Counted from the first letter of the stretch, positions 1 through 8,320 are shown. The stretch is 64,000 nt of DNA from Nostoc linckia FACHB-104 (GCF_014696615.1 NZ_JACJQJ010000006.1:62001-126000), one strand, 5' to 3'. Numbers and translations are program-made. Notes: a model not told the origin generated them from the sequence alone.

Positions 1-737
1 CAGCAGCAATTTTAATTCTGGCGTGGGAAAATATCAGTAATGATGTTTTTGATTCCGAAACGGGGATAGATAAAAATAAACACCATTCACTGGTAAACTT
101 AACAGGAAAAAAGTTAGTAGTATTTTGGTTAGGAAATCTTTGCTTAATTTTGGGTTTGCTGGGCATACTAGCGATCGCAACTTGGCAACAAGACCTAACT
201 GTGATTGGAGTAATTCTGCTTTGTTGTGCTTTGGGCTATATGTACCAAGGGCCTCCCTTTCGTTTAGGATACCAGGGTTTAGGTGAAATTCTCTGCTTTT
301 TTGCCTTTGGCCCGTTGGCAGTGGGTGCAGCATACTATAGCCAAACCCAAACTTGGTCAATGACGAGCCTACTAGCTTCAGTAATTGTCGGCATTGTTAC
401 TAGTTTAATTTTATTTTGCTCTCACTTTCACCAGGTTGACGATGATATAGCAGCAGGGAAGCGATCGCCTATTGTCCGCCTGGGAACCAAAACAGGATCT
501 CAAGTTCTCACTTGGTTTACCGCGAGTATTTATCCCCTCACCTTGGTGTTGGTGTTATGGGGAATTTTCCCTGTCTGGACGCTATTAAGTTGGCTAAGTC
601 TACCCTACGCTTTCAAATTATGCCGCCATGTCCAGCAATATCATAATCAGCCAGATAAGGTGAATAATTGTAAATTTATCGCCGTAGCCGTACATTTTTG
701 GGCTTGTTTGCTGTTGGGCGTGGGATTTGTGCTTTGA
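1..737 (+). CDS. menA: 1,4-dihydroxy-2-naphthoate phytyl/polyprenyltransferase, 5' truncated by the window edge
   Basis: Membrane prenyltransferase of the UbiA family that attaches the phytyl chain to 1,4-dihydroxy-2-naphthoate in phylloquinone synthesis. The frame is open from base 3, so the start lies outside the window; an in-frame ATG at 150 is internal. The first Asp-rich motif, NDVFDSETGID, is encoded at about 39-71 and the second, HQVDDDIAAGK, at about 429-461; these bind Mg-diphosphate in UbiA enzymes. Several hydrophobic helices follow each motif. The family assignment is firm. MenA rather than another UbiA protein is supported by menC and menE directly downstream on the same strand. 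Confidence 0.9.
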   Translation, partial: AAILILAWENISNDVFDSETGIDKNKHHSLVNLTGKKLVVFWLGNLCLILGLLGILAIATWQQDLTVIGVILLCCALGYMYQGPPFRLGYQGLGEILCFFAFGPLAVGAAYYSQTQTWSMTSLLASVIVGIVTSLILFCSHFHQVDDDIAAGKRSPIVRLGTKTGSQVLTWFTASIYPLTLVLVLWGIFPVWTLLSWLSLPYAFKLCRHVQQYHNQPDKVNNCKFIAVAVHFWACLLLGVGFVL

Positions 738-756
738 AGGATAAAGGGTAAAGGGT

Positions 757-806
757 GTACCCTGCGGGGAAGCAAGCTACGCGTAGCGTCTCCGCAGGAG
801 ACGGGT
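757..806. repeat. Palindromic GC-rich intergenic repeat
   Basis: A GC-rich block in an AT-rich gap, containing the perfect palindrome GCTACGCGTAGC and CTCC/GGAG arms. The segment GTACCCTGCGGGGAAGCAAG resembles, in reverse complement, a block at 34818-34841 (about 20 of 24 bases), so it belongs to a dispersed repeat family. It may sit in the menA-menC transcript as a hairpin. Confidence 0.6.
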
Positions 807-944
807 GAAGGTTAATACCTTGACAGCGTGATAATTCCATCTTCATCTTTCAGCTTTATCTAAGTAACAGCAAGGCTTAATCCTTTGTGGTTCATCTTTG
901 TACTGTCATCTAAGGACAAATGACAAAGGACAGAGAACAACAGT

Positions 945-1964
945 GTGACTTACAGATTTGAATTTCGTCTGATAGCGCGGAAATTTTTGCGATCGCTTAC
1001 CACCAGTCATGGTAATTGGGATATTCGTGAAAGCATTATTATTCGTCTGATTGATGCAGCAGGTAGCCAGGGATGGGGCGAAATTCCGCCTATTAGCTGG
1101 TTTGGTTCTGAAACTCTCCCACAAGCTTTAGATTTTTGTCGCCAACTACCAGAGGAAATCACAGAAGAAATTATCTTTTCGATTCCCGATACTTTACCTG
1201 CTTGTCAATTTGGTTTTGAATCAGCGTGGGAGGGAGTGGGGGCTGGGGACTGGGGACAAGGGGACAAGGGGACAAGGGGACAGGGAGATATCCCCATTAC
1301 CAATTACCAATTACCAATTACCCATTACCCATTACCCCATAGCGCTTTATTACCAGCTGGAGAAGCAGCGTTAAATGCATGGCAAAAGCTGTGGGAGGAA
1401 GGCTATCGGACGTTTAAATGGAAAATTGCTGTTGATGCGATCGCAAATGAATTGAAGATTTTTCACTTACTGATTGATAGTTTACCAGCCTCTATAAAAC
1501 TGCGTTTAGATGCGAATGCGGGACTTAGCTACCAAGAAGCAGAGATATGGCTAGTAAATTGTGATAAATTTTCAGAAAAAGTGGAATTTATCGAACAACC
1601 GCTAGCAGTGGCAGAATTTGAGGCGATGTTACAGCTGAGTAGCCGTTATCAAACAGCGATCGCTTTAGATGAATCTGTCGCTACACTCTCACAACTTAAT
1701 GCCGCTTATCAACAAGGTTGGCGAGACATTTTTGTAATTAAACCTGCGATCGCAGGTTCACCATCACGCCTGCGGCAGTTTTGTAGGCAGCATAACATTG
1801 ATGCTGTCTTTTCCTCCGTTTTTGAAACTGCGATCGGGAGACACGCAGCACTCAAGCTAGCAGCAGAATTATCCCAGCATAACCGCGCAGTTGGCTTCGG
1901 AATCAATCACTTATTGGAAAAAGAAGAAGAAACATGGCTTCAACGTTTATGGCAAAACCTGTAA
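945..1964 (+). CDS. menC: o-succinylbenzoate synthase with an in-frame repeat insertion
   Basis: Enolase-superfamily enzyme that dehydrates SHCHC to o-succinylbenzoate in phylloquinone synthesis. It starts with GTG at 945. The catalytic residues of the family are present: KxK at 158-160, metal ligands Asp189, Glu217 and Asp242, and Lys266. Residues about 96-132 are low-complexity (GDWGQGDKGTRGQGD, then NYQLPITHYPLPH) and are encoded by tandem repeats of the kind normally seen between genes. The insert lies between the capping domain and the barrel, just before LLPAGEAALNAW, so the protein is probably still active. The 3' end overlaps menE by 31 bases, which implies translational coupling. Confidence 0.93.
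   Translation: MTYRFEFRLIARKFLRSLTTSHGNWDIRESIIIRLIDAAGSQGWGEIPPISWFGSETLPQALDFCRQLPEEITEEIIFSIPDTLPACQFGFESAWEGVGAGDWGQGDKGTRGQGDIPITNYQLPITHYPLPHSALLPAGEAALNAWQKLWEEGYRTFKWKIAVDAIANELKIFHLLIDSLPASIKLRLDANAGLSYQEAEIWLVNCDKFSEKVEFIEQPLAVAEFEAMLQLSSRYQTAIALDESVATLSQLNAAYQQGWRDIFVIKPAIAGSPSRLRQFCRQHNIDAVFSSVFETAIGRHAALKLAAELSQHNRAVGFGINHLLEKEEETWLQRLWQNL
1231..1340 (+). repeat. Short tandem repeats captured inside menC
   Basis: About 110 bases made of GGGGACAA-type units (period 7 to 8) followed by CCAATTA/CCCATTA heptamers. The reading frame stays open across it. The same unit types occur outside genes in this window at 7235-7275 and 7902-8000. Confidence 0.85.
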
Positions 1965-3355
1965 GCTATCTGAATATTCTGAATAATTTAGGTGTTGCTG
2001 ATTGCCTCATTGGTTGTGATAGTTTTCAAATGCAGCAATTAGCCGAGGAATTGTATTCAGAACTCATACAATTGTCTGCATCAGGCACAACACCAAAAAT
2101 AATTTTAGCCGAACGCCAACCAGAGCGATTTTTAGCAGGTTTTCTCGCCGCTTGTGCTGCTAATTGTCCAGTATTTATCTGTAACCCCGACTGGGGAACA
2201 CAAGAATGGCAACAAGTTTTCGATTTAGTACAACCAAATATCATTTGGGGAGAACAAAAATTAAGTCTTTTATCTCCCTCATCTCCCCCATCCCCCCACT
2301 CAGAACTCAGCACTCAGCACTCAGCACTGATCATGATTCCCACTGGTGGATCATCAGGAAAGATTAAGTTCGCCATCCATACTTGGGACACATTAATGGC
2401 ATCTGTGCAAGGATTTAAAGAATATTTTCAAGTAAATTATATTAATTCTTTTTGTGTATTACCACTTTATCACGTCAGTGGTTTAATGCAATTTATGCGT
2501 TCTTTTAACACTGGTGGAAAACTAGCTATTTTACCATTCAAATCATTAGAAGCTGGTGAAATATATGATATCGAAATATCAGACTTTTTCATATCTTTAG
2601 TTCCAACTCAGTTACAACGCCTCTTACAAAACTCCACATTAACTAAGTGGATATCGGAATTTCAAACAGTTATGTTAGGTGGTGCGCCTGCGTGGGATGA
2701 ACTTTTAGAAAAAGCTAGGTTTCATCAAATTCGATTAGCGCCTACCTATGGTATGACAGAAACAGCTTCTCAAATAGCTACCCTCAAACCTGATGATTTT
2801 CTGAATGGTAAAGTTAATTCCGGTCAAATTCTCCCCCATGCTCAAATAACTATTTGCAATCAACAAGGTGAAATTTTAAATTGCAATCAACCAGGAAATA
2901 TCACCATTCAAGCACAATCTTTAGCACTGGGATATTATCCAAAACTTTGGGATAAACAAGATAATTTTTCAGTAGATGATGTTGGCTTTTTAGACACGCA
3001 AGGTTATTTAAAAATTTTGGGACGTAACAGCGACAAAATTATTAGCGGTGGCGAAAATATTTATCCTGCTGAAGTTGAATCAACCATCCGAGCAACTCAA
3101 ATGGTGGATGATATTTGTGTAATTGGTCTACCAGATAACCATTGGGGACAAATATTAACAGCTATTTATATCCCTAAAAAATCCTATACCTCGTTAGAAA
3201 TTAAAACAGCCATCAAAGATAAACTATGTAAATTCAAAATTCCTAAACGCTGGATTCCTGTATCAACTTTACCCCGAAATCTCCAAGGTAAAATTAACCG
3301 TCAACAACTACAGAAATTAGTACAAGAAGGCTCAAGTATAAAGGCTAAAGTATAA
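1934..3355 (+). CDS. menE: o-succinylbenzoate-CoA ligase
   Basis: Adenylate-forming ligase (ANL superfamily) that activates o-succinylbenzoate with CoA for MenB. The P-loop-like A3 motif reads IPTGGSSGKIKF near residue 135, the A5 motif APTYGMTETAS near 274, and the hinge region SGGENIYPAEVE near 376. The start is ATG 1934, overlapping menC by 31 bases; a second in-frame ATG at 1949 would shorten the overlap to 16. Residues about 113-132 (SPSSPPSPHSELSTQHSAL) are encoded by heptanucleotide repeats and sit immediately before the A3 motif. Length of 473 aa is normal for the family apart from this insert. Pathway context (menA, menC) makes the substrate assignment secure. Confidence 0.93.
   Translation: MASTFMAKPVSYLNILNNLGVADCLIGCDSFQMQQLAEELYSELIQLSASGTTPKIILAERQPERFLAGFLAACAANCPVFICNPDWGTQEWQQVFDLVQPNIIWGEQKLSLLSPSSPPSPHSELSTQHSALIMIPTGGSSGKIKFAIHTWDTLMASVQGFKEYFQVNYINSFCVLPLYHVSGLMQFMRSFNTGGKLAILPFKSLEAGEIYDIEISDFFISLVPTQLQRLLQNSTLTKWISEFQTVMLGGAPAWDELLEKARFHQIRLAPTYGMTETASQIATLKPDDFLNGKVNSGQILPHAQITICNQQGEILNCNQPGNITIQAQSLALGYYPKLWDKQDNFSVDDVGFLDTQGYLKILGRNSDKIISGGENIYPAEVESTIRATQMVDDICVIGLPDNHWGQILTAIYIPKKSYTSLEIKTAIKDKLCKFKIPKRWIPVSTLPRNLQGKINRQQLQKLVQEGSSIKAKV
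2271..2330 (+). repeat. Heptamer repeats captured inside menE
   Basis: TCTCCCCCATCCCCCCACT followed by several CACTCAG heptamers, in frame inside menE. It matches the style of intergenic repeats elsewhere in the window and is a second independent case next to the one in menC. Confidence 0.8.
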
Positions 3356-3384
3356 AATAATTTTAAACTAGTAAACCTTAAATT

Positions 3385-3492
3385 GTAGGATGCGTTAGCG
3401 ATAGCGTAACGCATCGACAAAGATGGTGCGTTACGGCTAAATTTTATTGTTTCTAAGTCCGAAATCCTTGCACAGCCGTAACACACCCTACT
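3385..3492. repeat. Intergenic inverted-repeat element
   Basis: The gap holds two nested inverted repeats: GATGCGTTA...TAACGCATC (3389-3415, perfect 9 bp) and GGTGCGTTACGGCT...AGCCGTAACACACC (near-perfect). The outer ends read GTAGG and CCTAC. It looks like a small non-coding mobile repeat and may also act between the convergent menE and thioesterase transcripts. Confidence 0.6.
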
Positions 3493-3618
3493 TAATATTT
3501 ACTTTATAAATAGCCTCTGAAATAATTTCCAATTAATATAATACTCTAACCCTTACCAATGACAAATGACTAAGGACAAATGACAGTCCTAACTAAGTAA
3601 TCTTTAATTCGCAACGAC

Positions 3619-4065
3619 TTACATAGTTTCCCTTGCCTTTCTTCTCTCTGCTTCCTCTGTGTCTCTGCGGTTCGTTTCCAACCAATTAACTATTTCCACA
3701 GGCAATTCCTGCTTACTTCTACTATTCGCATCAATACAAACGTGCCTTGTAATTGCCTTAGCAACTATTACCTCAGAAACAGAAATCTCATAAGCAATTT
3801 CAAACTTCTCCCCACCCAATTTTTGCGGCATTAAATACACTAATAACTTATCGCCACAAAACACCGGACGGAAAAAATCAACATTAGCATGAACAATCGG
3901 AAAAGCAACTGATGGATTGCTAAAAAAAGTTTTTAAATTAATACCTGCTGCTTCTAGAGATTCTTCATAGGCTTCATGACAAATCCCCAAAATATTCGCA
4001 AAATACACTACCCCAGCAGCATCAGTATCTTGAAAGCGAACGCTACGGTTATATGTAAAAGGCAT
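3619..4065 (-). CDS. 1,4-dihydroxy-2-naphthoyl-CoA hydrolase (hotdog thioesterase)
   Basis: Acyl-CoA thioesterase of the 4-hydroxybenzoyl-CoA thioesterase family. The N-terminal signature [16 protein letters not shown] includes the catalytic Asp15 of the family. Cyanobacteria use such an enzyme to release 1,4-dihydroxy-2-naphthoate from its CoA ester before MenA acts, and the position beside menA-menC-menE supports that role; it runs convergently with menE. The last 15 or so residues ([16 protein letters not shown]) are highly charged and are encoded by a stretch resembling a common cyanobacterial intergenic repeat (CTCTGTGTCTCTGCGGTTCG), so the natural C-terminus may have been replaced by repeat sequence. 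Confidence 0.82.
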   Translation of the reverse strand: MPFTYNRSVRFQDTDAAGVVYFANILGICHEAYEESLEAAGINLKTFFSNPSVAFPIVHANVDFFRPVFCGDKLLVYLMPQKLGGEKFEIAYEISVSEVIVAKAITRHVCIDANSRSKQELPVEIVNWLETNRRDTEEAERRKARETM

Positions 4066-4279
4066 AGTTCAATAAGTCAAGCATAAAAATAGCAGACTTA
4101 TTGCCTGCTCTACATAATTTTACCGTAACTCAGCTAACACACTGACATATTGCATTACTGATATTTATCTGCGGTTAATTATCTTATTTGGACTGTTTCA
4201 TGTATCCATATTGATAGAGTGGACATTATCTAACTCTAGATGCTGCCCACTCTAAATTTATTGAAAATGCTACAAAATC

Positions 4280-5368
4280 TTAGCTTAGAGGAGAGTAAAT
4301 ATCCTTAGAACTAGGATTGAGATATGGACGCTGCACATCTACTAAATGACGGTTAAAGTGGCGGTTAATAGATTGCATCCGTTCATCATAAGCATTCTTG
4401 CCTTTATACCAAGCATCCAACAAAGCATTAGCAACAATTTGACAGCGATTCATCCCGAAAGTTTCTTGTGCGGCAAATTTTTTGATAGGTTCTTCCGCTA
4501 AACTTAGTCCAGGTGCTAAAAACTTGGTGAATAGAGGAATTTCAGGGTTAAAATGCGCCTCATGGTCTGCATACACACCTTGCAGAACTTCACGGATTGC
4601 TAGATAGTTGTTACGTTCAAAGTAGAGTACCCCTGAATCGTAACGTCCATAAGCAGCAGGATTATAAGGAACTTGGAAGCTAAAAGGAATACCAGCTTCG
4701 TTGAGTTCGACTGTCAGGCTATCCATGAGCGCGATCGCACCAAATGGTGTGATATTAAAATAGATTCGCCCTGTACCCAAATCGTCCTCTGGGTTGTCTT
4801 GTCTTTCCTGTCCAAAATTGCTAACTGCTAAGTAACAGCCGTTCTGCAAGCGATTTTTGGGCATCCATACTGACACTAGTTCGCCAACTTTCGCCGCTTG
4901 AGAATGGGGTGTCAGATGACAATCTGGCTCGATGTACAATGTCAACCCGCCTTTATTCACAGCCATGCTACCATCTGGTTCGTGCCGCAACACTTCCCAA
5001 CTAGGATCAAAATAACCTGTCCCGTGGTTGCAGTTATGCAGACGTTCGTAAAATTCCCCATCAATTCCTAAAGCGGAATAGTTTTCTAAATTCTGATGTG
5101 GTAATTGCTTTGCAGCCTCAGCTTTGACAGCTAAAACATTTTGTAGGGAGCCATTGTAATATATACCATACAAAAAATTCCGTAGTAATAAAGTTAAATA
5201 CTTCTGCTGTAAATCTGCGGAATTCTGCTGAAATCTATCTGCTATCTTGGCTGGTAATGCAAATGGTTGATAATTGGGATGGTGGATGCAAAAGTTCGAC
5301 TCAATCTGAATATTGCTAGCAATATCAAATAGGGAAGTTAGGGGTTGTTGAACAGAAGAATATACCAT
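4280..5368 (-). CDS. HopA1-family protein, candidate phospho-Ser/Thr lyase of a RiPP-like pathway
   Basis: A 362-residue protein resembling the HopA1 effector family (PF17914), recognised from GTGRIYFNITP in the middle, the FxxNNYLAIRE region, and the C-terminal block FTKFLAPGLSLAEEP followed by FGMNRCQIVANAL. In class V lanthipeptide and thioamitide pathways HopA1-like proteins work with an APH-type kinase to dehydrate Ser/Thr: the kinase phosphorylates and the HopA1 protein eliminates phosphate. Such a kinase gene lies 189 bases upstream on the same strand. I see no cyclase, transporter, protease or clear precursor gene nearby, so the substrate is unknown. The role is inference from family and neighbour; the family call itself is fairly secure. 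Confidence 0.75.
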   Translation of the reverse strand: MVYSSVQQPLTSLFDIASNIQIESNFCIHHPNYQPFALPAKIADRFQQNSADLQQKYLTLLLRNFLYGIYYNGSLQNVLAVKAEAAKQLPHQNLENYSALGIDGEFYERLHNCNHGTGYFDPSWEVLRHEPDGSMAVNKGGLTLYIEPDCHLTPHSQAAKVGELVSVWMPKNRLQNGCYLAVSNFGQERQDNPEDDLGTGRIYFNITPFGAIALMDSLTVELNEAGIPFSFQVPYNPAAYGRYDSGVLYFERNNYLAIREVLQGVYADHEAHFNPEIPLFTKFLAPGLSLAEEPIKKFAAQETFGMNRCQIVANALLDAWYKGKNAYDERMQSINRHFNRHLVDVQRPYLNPSSKDIYSPLS

Positions 5369-5402
5369 AGTTAATTACCACCTCAAAATTCAGAATGGGA
5401 AA

Positions 5403-5586
5403 TTGGACAACCAACAAATAGCCAATACTGTGCCTTCCCTAATGCAAACTTTAGGTCATAAAGACTTTAGGGAAAATTTAGCAGGAAAATATATGATGGG
5501 AAAAACTTCAAATGCAAAAATTACAATTTTGCATGTTTAATTGTATGCTTGATTCGCTTAACAACCGCGTAGGCGGGTTTTTTCGT
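5403..5586 (+). ncRNA. Candidate structured antisense/small RNA between the kinase and HopA1 genes
   Basis: On the plus strand a weak sigma-70-like pair occurs (TTGGAC at 5403-5408, 17-base spacer, TACTGT at 5426-5431). A perfect hairpin with arms ATGCAAAA/TTTTGCAT follows at 5512-5534. The segment ends in a terminator-like hairpin at 5563-5579 with a run of T. Together these could define an RNA of about 150 nt, antisense to the 3' end of the kinase gene. This is a prediction from sequence shape only. Confidence 0.25.
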
Positions 5587-6793
5587 AATATAGACGAACC
5601 AACTGCTTTTCTCTTTCTGGCTGAGGCAATTTATGCACTTTCGCCACAGGTTTTAAGATTTCGGACTCGGAAATGCCAAAAACAGTTAATACACCTTGCT
5701 CAGGCATAGTTAATAAGTTTTTCGCCACCGACAGCATACAAATGTCAGTATTATCAAAATCTTTGCGATTTTTAATCTTGTCCTGAATTTGGTGAATTAA
5801 TCCCAAACCAACAAACTGAACAACTCGCAAAATAAAATCACTACGATACTCTAAAATTACGGGGAAAGCATTTAGGTAACCTCGAATTAAAGCCAATATT
5901 GAAGGCTGAATCACCTCCAGCGGTGTAACCGCCAGACGCAGAGATTCTTCTAACTGTAAAGTAGGATCTACTACTAAACTATCAAGCCAAATCTCTAAAT
6001 AGCTGGCTAATAATGTACCCAAATCAAAAGCGGGATCTCCCCAAGCGCAAGCTTCCCAGTCAATCAATCTAATCAGGCAATTATCAAGCTGCTGCCAACG
6101 AGAATGAACTAAAATATTGTTTAACTTCAAATCGTTATGAGTGAGACAGCAAGGATTCCATTCATAGGCTAAGTCTGCAATTGCTGATTCTAAACTTTCG
6201 TAGCGCTGGTAAAGATTATAGAATTGCAGCGCTTGCGTGGGGACTTGAGCAAAAATCTCTGGTGTAATTGACTCTATCCCTTGAGCAGGATTATAGAAGT
6301 GATAACGAAACTGTCCCGCGGGAGCAGTATTCATAAAATCACGATACTCTCGACCGTTGAAAGTAGCACGGTGCAAACCTGCTAAAGTTGTGCCAATAGC
6401 TGTAGCAATTTCATCGGCAAAAATATCGGTTTTTTGATAGAAACGCCCTAGCTGTTCATAGTCACTCAAATATTTGCGGACAAGGATAGAATTTTCCTCG
6501 TCATAATGTAGTAATAATGATGCGATCGCAGAAATATTACCAATAACCGGAAACTGCTGTAGCAATTGGTGAAACAGCCACTCCTTGAAAAACTCTTGGT
6601 GAGTTCCATCATGATGATTGCTGACTTCTTGTTTAACCAGCAGTTTGCGATTATCTGCCAGACTAACTATTAAATTCAAATTCTTAGTTCTATCTGGTAA
6701 CTCAGATTCGTTGGTTGCTCCATCTTCTGAGCTACACAGACCTGCTTCTTGCAGATACTGGATAACATTTTGAGAAGACAGTGATAATACCAT
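5558..6793 (-). CDS. APH-type phosphotransferase paired with a HopA1 protein
   Basis: A 411-residue kinase of the aminoglycoside phosphotransferase/choline kinase fold (PF01636-like). Catalytic features are intact: ATP-site Lys54 (LLVKQE), the Brenner loop HNDLKLNN at 219-226 with Asp221, and the metal-binding DWEACAWGDPAFDLG from Asp245. It is the first gene of a minus-strand pair with the HopA1-family gene. In class V lanthipeptide and thioamitide clusters the equivalent kinase phosphorylates Ser/Thr side chains of a precursor peptide before elimination. An antibiotic-resistance role is less likely given the conserved partner. About 1.2 kb of gene-poor DNA lies upstream. Confidence 0.8.
   Translation of the reverse strand: MVLSLSSQNVIQYLQEAGLCSSEDGATNESELPDRTKNLNLIVSLADNRKLLVKQEVSNHHDGTHQEFFKEWLFHQLLQQFPVIGNISAIASLLLHYDEENSILVRKYLSDYEQLGRFYQKTDIFADEIATAIGTTLAGLHRATFNGREYRDFMNTAPAGQFRYHFYNPAQGIESITPEIFAQVPTQALQFYNLYQRYESLESAIADLAYEWNPCCLTHNDLKLNNILVHSRWQQLDNCLIRLIDWEACAWGDPAFDLGTLLASYLEIWLDSLVVDPTLQLEESLRLAVTPLEVIQPSILALIRGYLNAFPVILEYRSDFILRVVQFVGLGLIHQIQDKIKNRKDFDNTDICMLSVAKNLLTMPEQGVLTVFGISESEILKPVAKVHKLPQPEREKQLVRLYYEKTRLRGC
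5563..5586 (+). terminator. Intrinsic-terminator-like hairpin on the plus strand
   Basis: AACCGC, loop GTAG, then GCGGGTT followed by TTTTTCG. The hairpin sits inside the last codons of the minus-strand kinase gene (encoding KTRLRGC), so it would end a plus-strand transcript, not the kinase mRNA. No plus-strand gene is obvious upstream. Confidence 0.5.
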
Positions 6794-7999
6794 GTATTAT
6801 TATTTCCTAGTACGTAAAATTGCGGGAAGAATCACCTATCTCAGGATTACCTGAAATCTAGTATTTTTAGGTAGATAGCAACTAACGTATGAATATCTAT
6901 AATTATTCGTACTATCTATTAATATCCCATCTAAATTAGAAAAATCTGCCAAAATGCCAATATATTATTTGCTGTTTCTTTACTATCACTTTACAGTTTG
7001 ATAACTTAAATTGTGCAATCTTTACATTTATGAGCATAGCTACGTAGGTATATTTTGATTTCTGCGCTTGTGTCTTTTGATGTACACAGGTTTTCACCTT
7101 TTGGCAGCTTCAATAAAAAATAATGACATTATTCATACTGCAAGCTTGTTGTATTTAACTACGTAGTGCAGCTATCAACTGTATACATCAAGCTGGATGT
7201 TTTAAGTATTGGCATTTGGTATTTATTCTCCTCATCCCCATTACCAATTACTAATTACCAATTATCAATTACCAATTGCCATTAGGAAAAACTCTGAGTA
7301 ATAGATGTTGTGAGATACTAAAAAGAGAGTTTTGGAGATAATAAAAAACGGTATTGTGCATCACATTTATTTGATGATTGACGCTTCTACCAATCTTCCA
7401 GACTCTTAGATTCTCAAAATATGAGATTCAGTATTCATATTTTTATTTATCATCACTAAGCAAACAAAACCGGATATTTTAGCCGAGTAAAAATTATTTT
7501 TTTTAGGGAAATTTTAATCTTTATTACCCAAATACACTGTAAATTGTTGCTTTTATAACTGAATTTTTCAGCATATATAGAAACACAGGGTAAATTTCCC
7601 TGTAAGGCAGGGCTTGGCATGAATATATTACGAGATCAAACTTAGATATTACAGCTTTTCTAACAATTAACTGAGAATAAATGATGTTGTAGATCAATTG
7701 ATTGAGGGGTATAACCCATCATTTATGATTTGCTCAAATTCCAGTGTGTTGCAACAACCTTAAACTATTAACCCGTAATTTATCTGTGTCCGAATAGCAA
7801 GCGCCAGATGACAGCTTCAAGATTGAAGTATGAAAGTCCTCCAGCCGCGAATAGAACAAACATACTATATAATTACCTGTAGCAGTTTGCAGTTCAGTCA
7901 TCGGGCATGGGGCATGGGGCATTGGGCATAGGTTCTTATTCCTTGTCTCTCAATTCCCACTACCCAGTCCCCAATCCCCAGTCCCCAGTCCCCAATCCC
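6794..7999. other. Long gene-poor gap upstream of the kinase/HopA1 pair
   Basis: I searched both strands for a short precursor-peptide gene with a Ser/Thr/Cys-rich end and found none convincing. The gap holds CCAATTA-type heptamers at about 7235-7275, a small hairpin CAGGG...CCCTG near 7587-7604, and GGGGCAT and CCCCAGT/CCCCAAT arrays at its right end. A minus-strand ORF at 7734-7922 begins inside the GGGGCAT array and is probably fortuitous. Confidence 0.6.
7902..7931. repeat. GGGGCAT heptanucleotide array
   Basis: About four imperfect copies of GGGGCAT. Such tandem heptamers (STRR type) are characteristic of filamentous heterocystous cyanobacteria. Confidence 0.85.
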
Positions 8000-8000
8000 C
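7961..8000. repeat. CCCCAGT/CCCCAAT heptanucleotide array (STRR type)
   Basis: Five to six tandem heptamers alternating CCCCAGT and CCCCAAT. The array runs directly into the stop codon (minus-strand TAG at 8000-8002) of the TMEM14 gene, so the last copy supplies one base of that stop codon. Confidence 0.9.
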
Positions 8001-8320
8001 TACTTCACACCCACCATTTGATTTACCATCAGTACCAATGCCAACACACCCAAAATAATCATTAATCCTGAAGGCATAAACTTGCGGGTTTTCGCTAGCC
8101 GCAAGCTAAAGAAAACCACTAATGCAGCAGTAATGAAAGCTGCTACAAACAAACCCCATATTTGGCCTTGTAATTGCCAAAAAGCAGCAATTATGAGTAA
8201 TAAACCGCTAATACTACCACTTAGCAGCGAAATTTTACTACTTGCTTGAACATAGCCAATTATGCCGCCAATCAAAGCCAAAATACCATAGACAAATGCG
8301 GCAACTATACCTAATTCCAT
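8000..8320 (-). CDS. TMEM14-family small membrane protein
   Basis: A 106-residue protein with four hydrophobic segments: VAAFVYGILALIGGIIGYV, the ISGLLLIIAAF region, LFVAAFITAALVVFF, and GLMIILGVLALVLMV. Glycine-rich helices and length fit the TMEM14/UPF0136 family, whose bacterial function is not established. I chose the ATG at 8320 (MELGIVAAF) because the 19 extra codons available upstream are polar, lack family similarity and have no better ribosome site. The stop codon is formed at the edge of a heptamer array. It is divergent from the DUF815 gene at 8408. Confidence 0.78.
   Translation of the reverse strand: MELGIVAAFVYGILALIGGIIGYVQASSKISLLSGSISGLLLIIAAFWQLQGQIWGLFVAAFITAALVVFFSLRLAKTRKFMPSGLMIILGVLALVLMVNQMVGVK

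Noticed and set aside
5512-5709. 65-codon plus-strand ORF antisense to the kinase 3' end
   Set aside because: It runs through the terminator-like hairpin and mirrors the kinase coding sequence; treated as a shadow.
5558-6793. Aminoglycoside resistance function for the APH-type kinase
   Set aside because: The consistent HopA1-family partner points to a peptide or protein substrate, and nothing nearby suggests a resistance island.
7734-7922. 62-codon minus-strand ORF upstream of the kinase/HopA1 pair, with two Cys and several Ser/Thr, considered as a precursor peptide
   Set aside because: Its start lies inside the GGGGCAT repeat array, it lacks a ribosome site, and the Cys/Ser/Thr are not gathered at the C-terminus as in lanthipeptide precursors.
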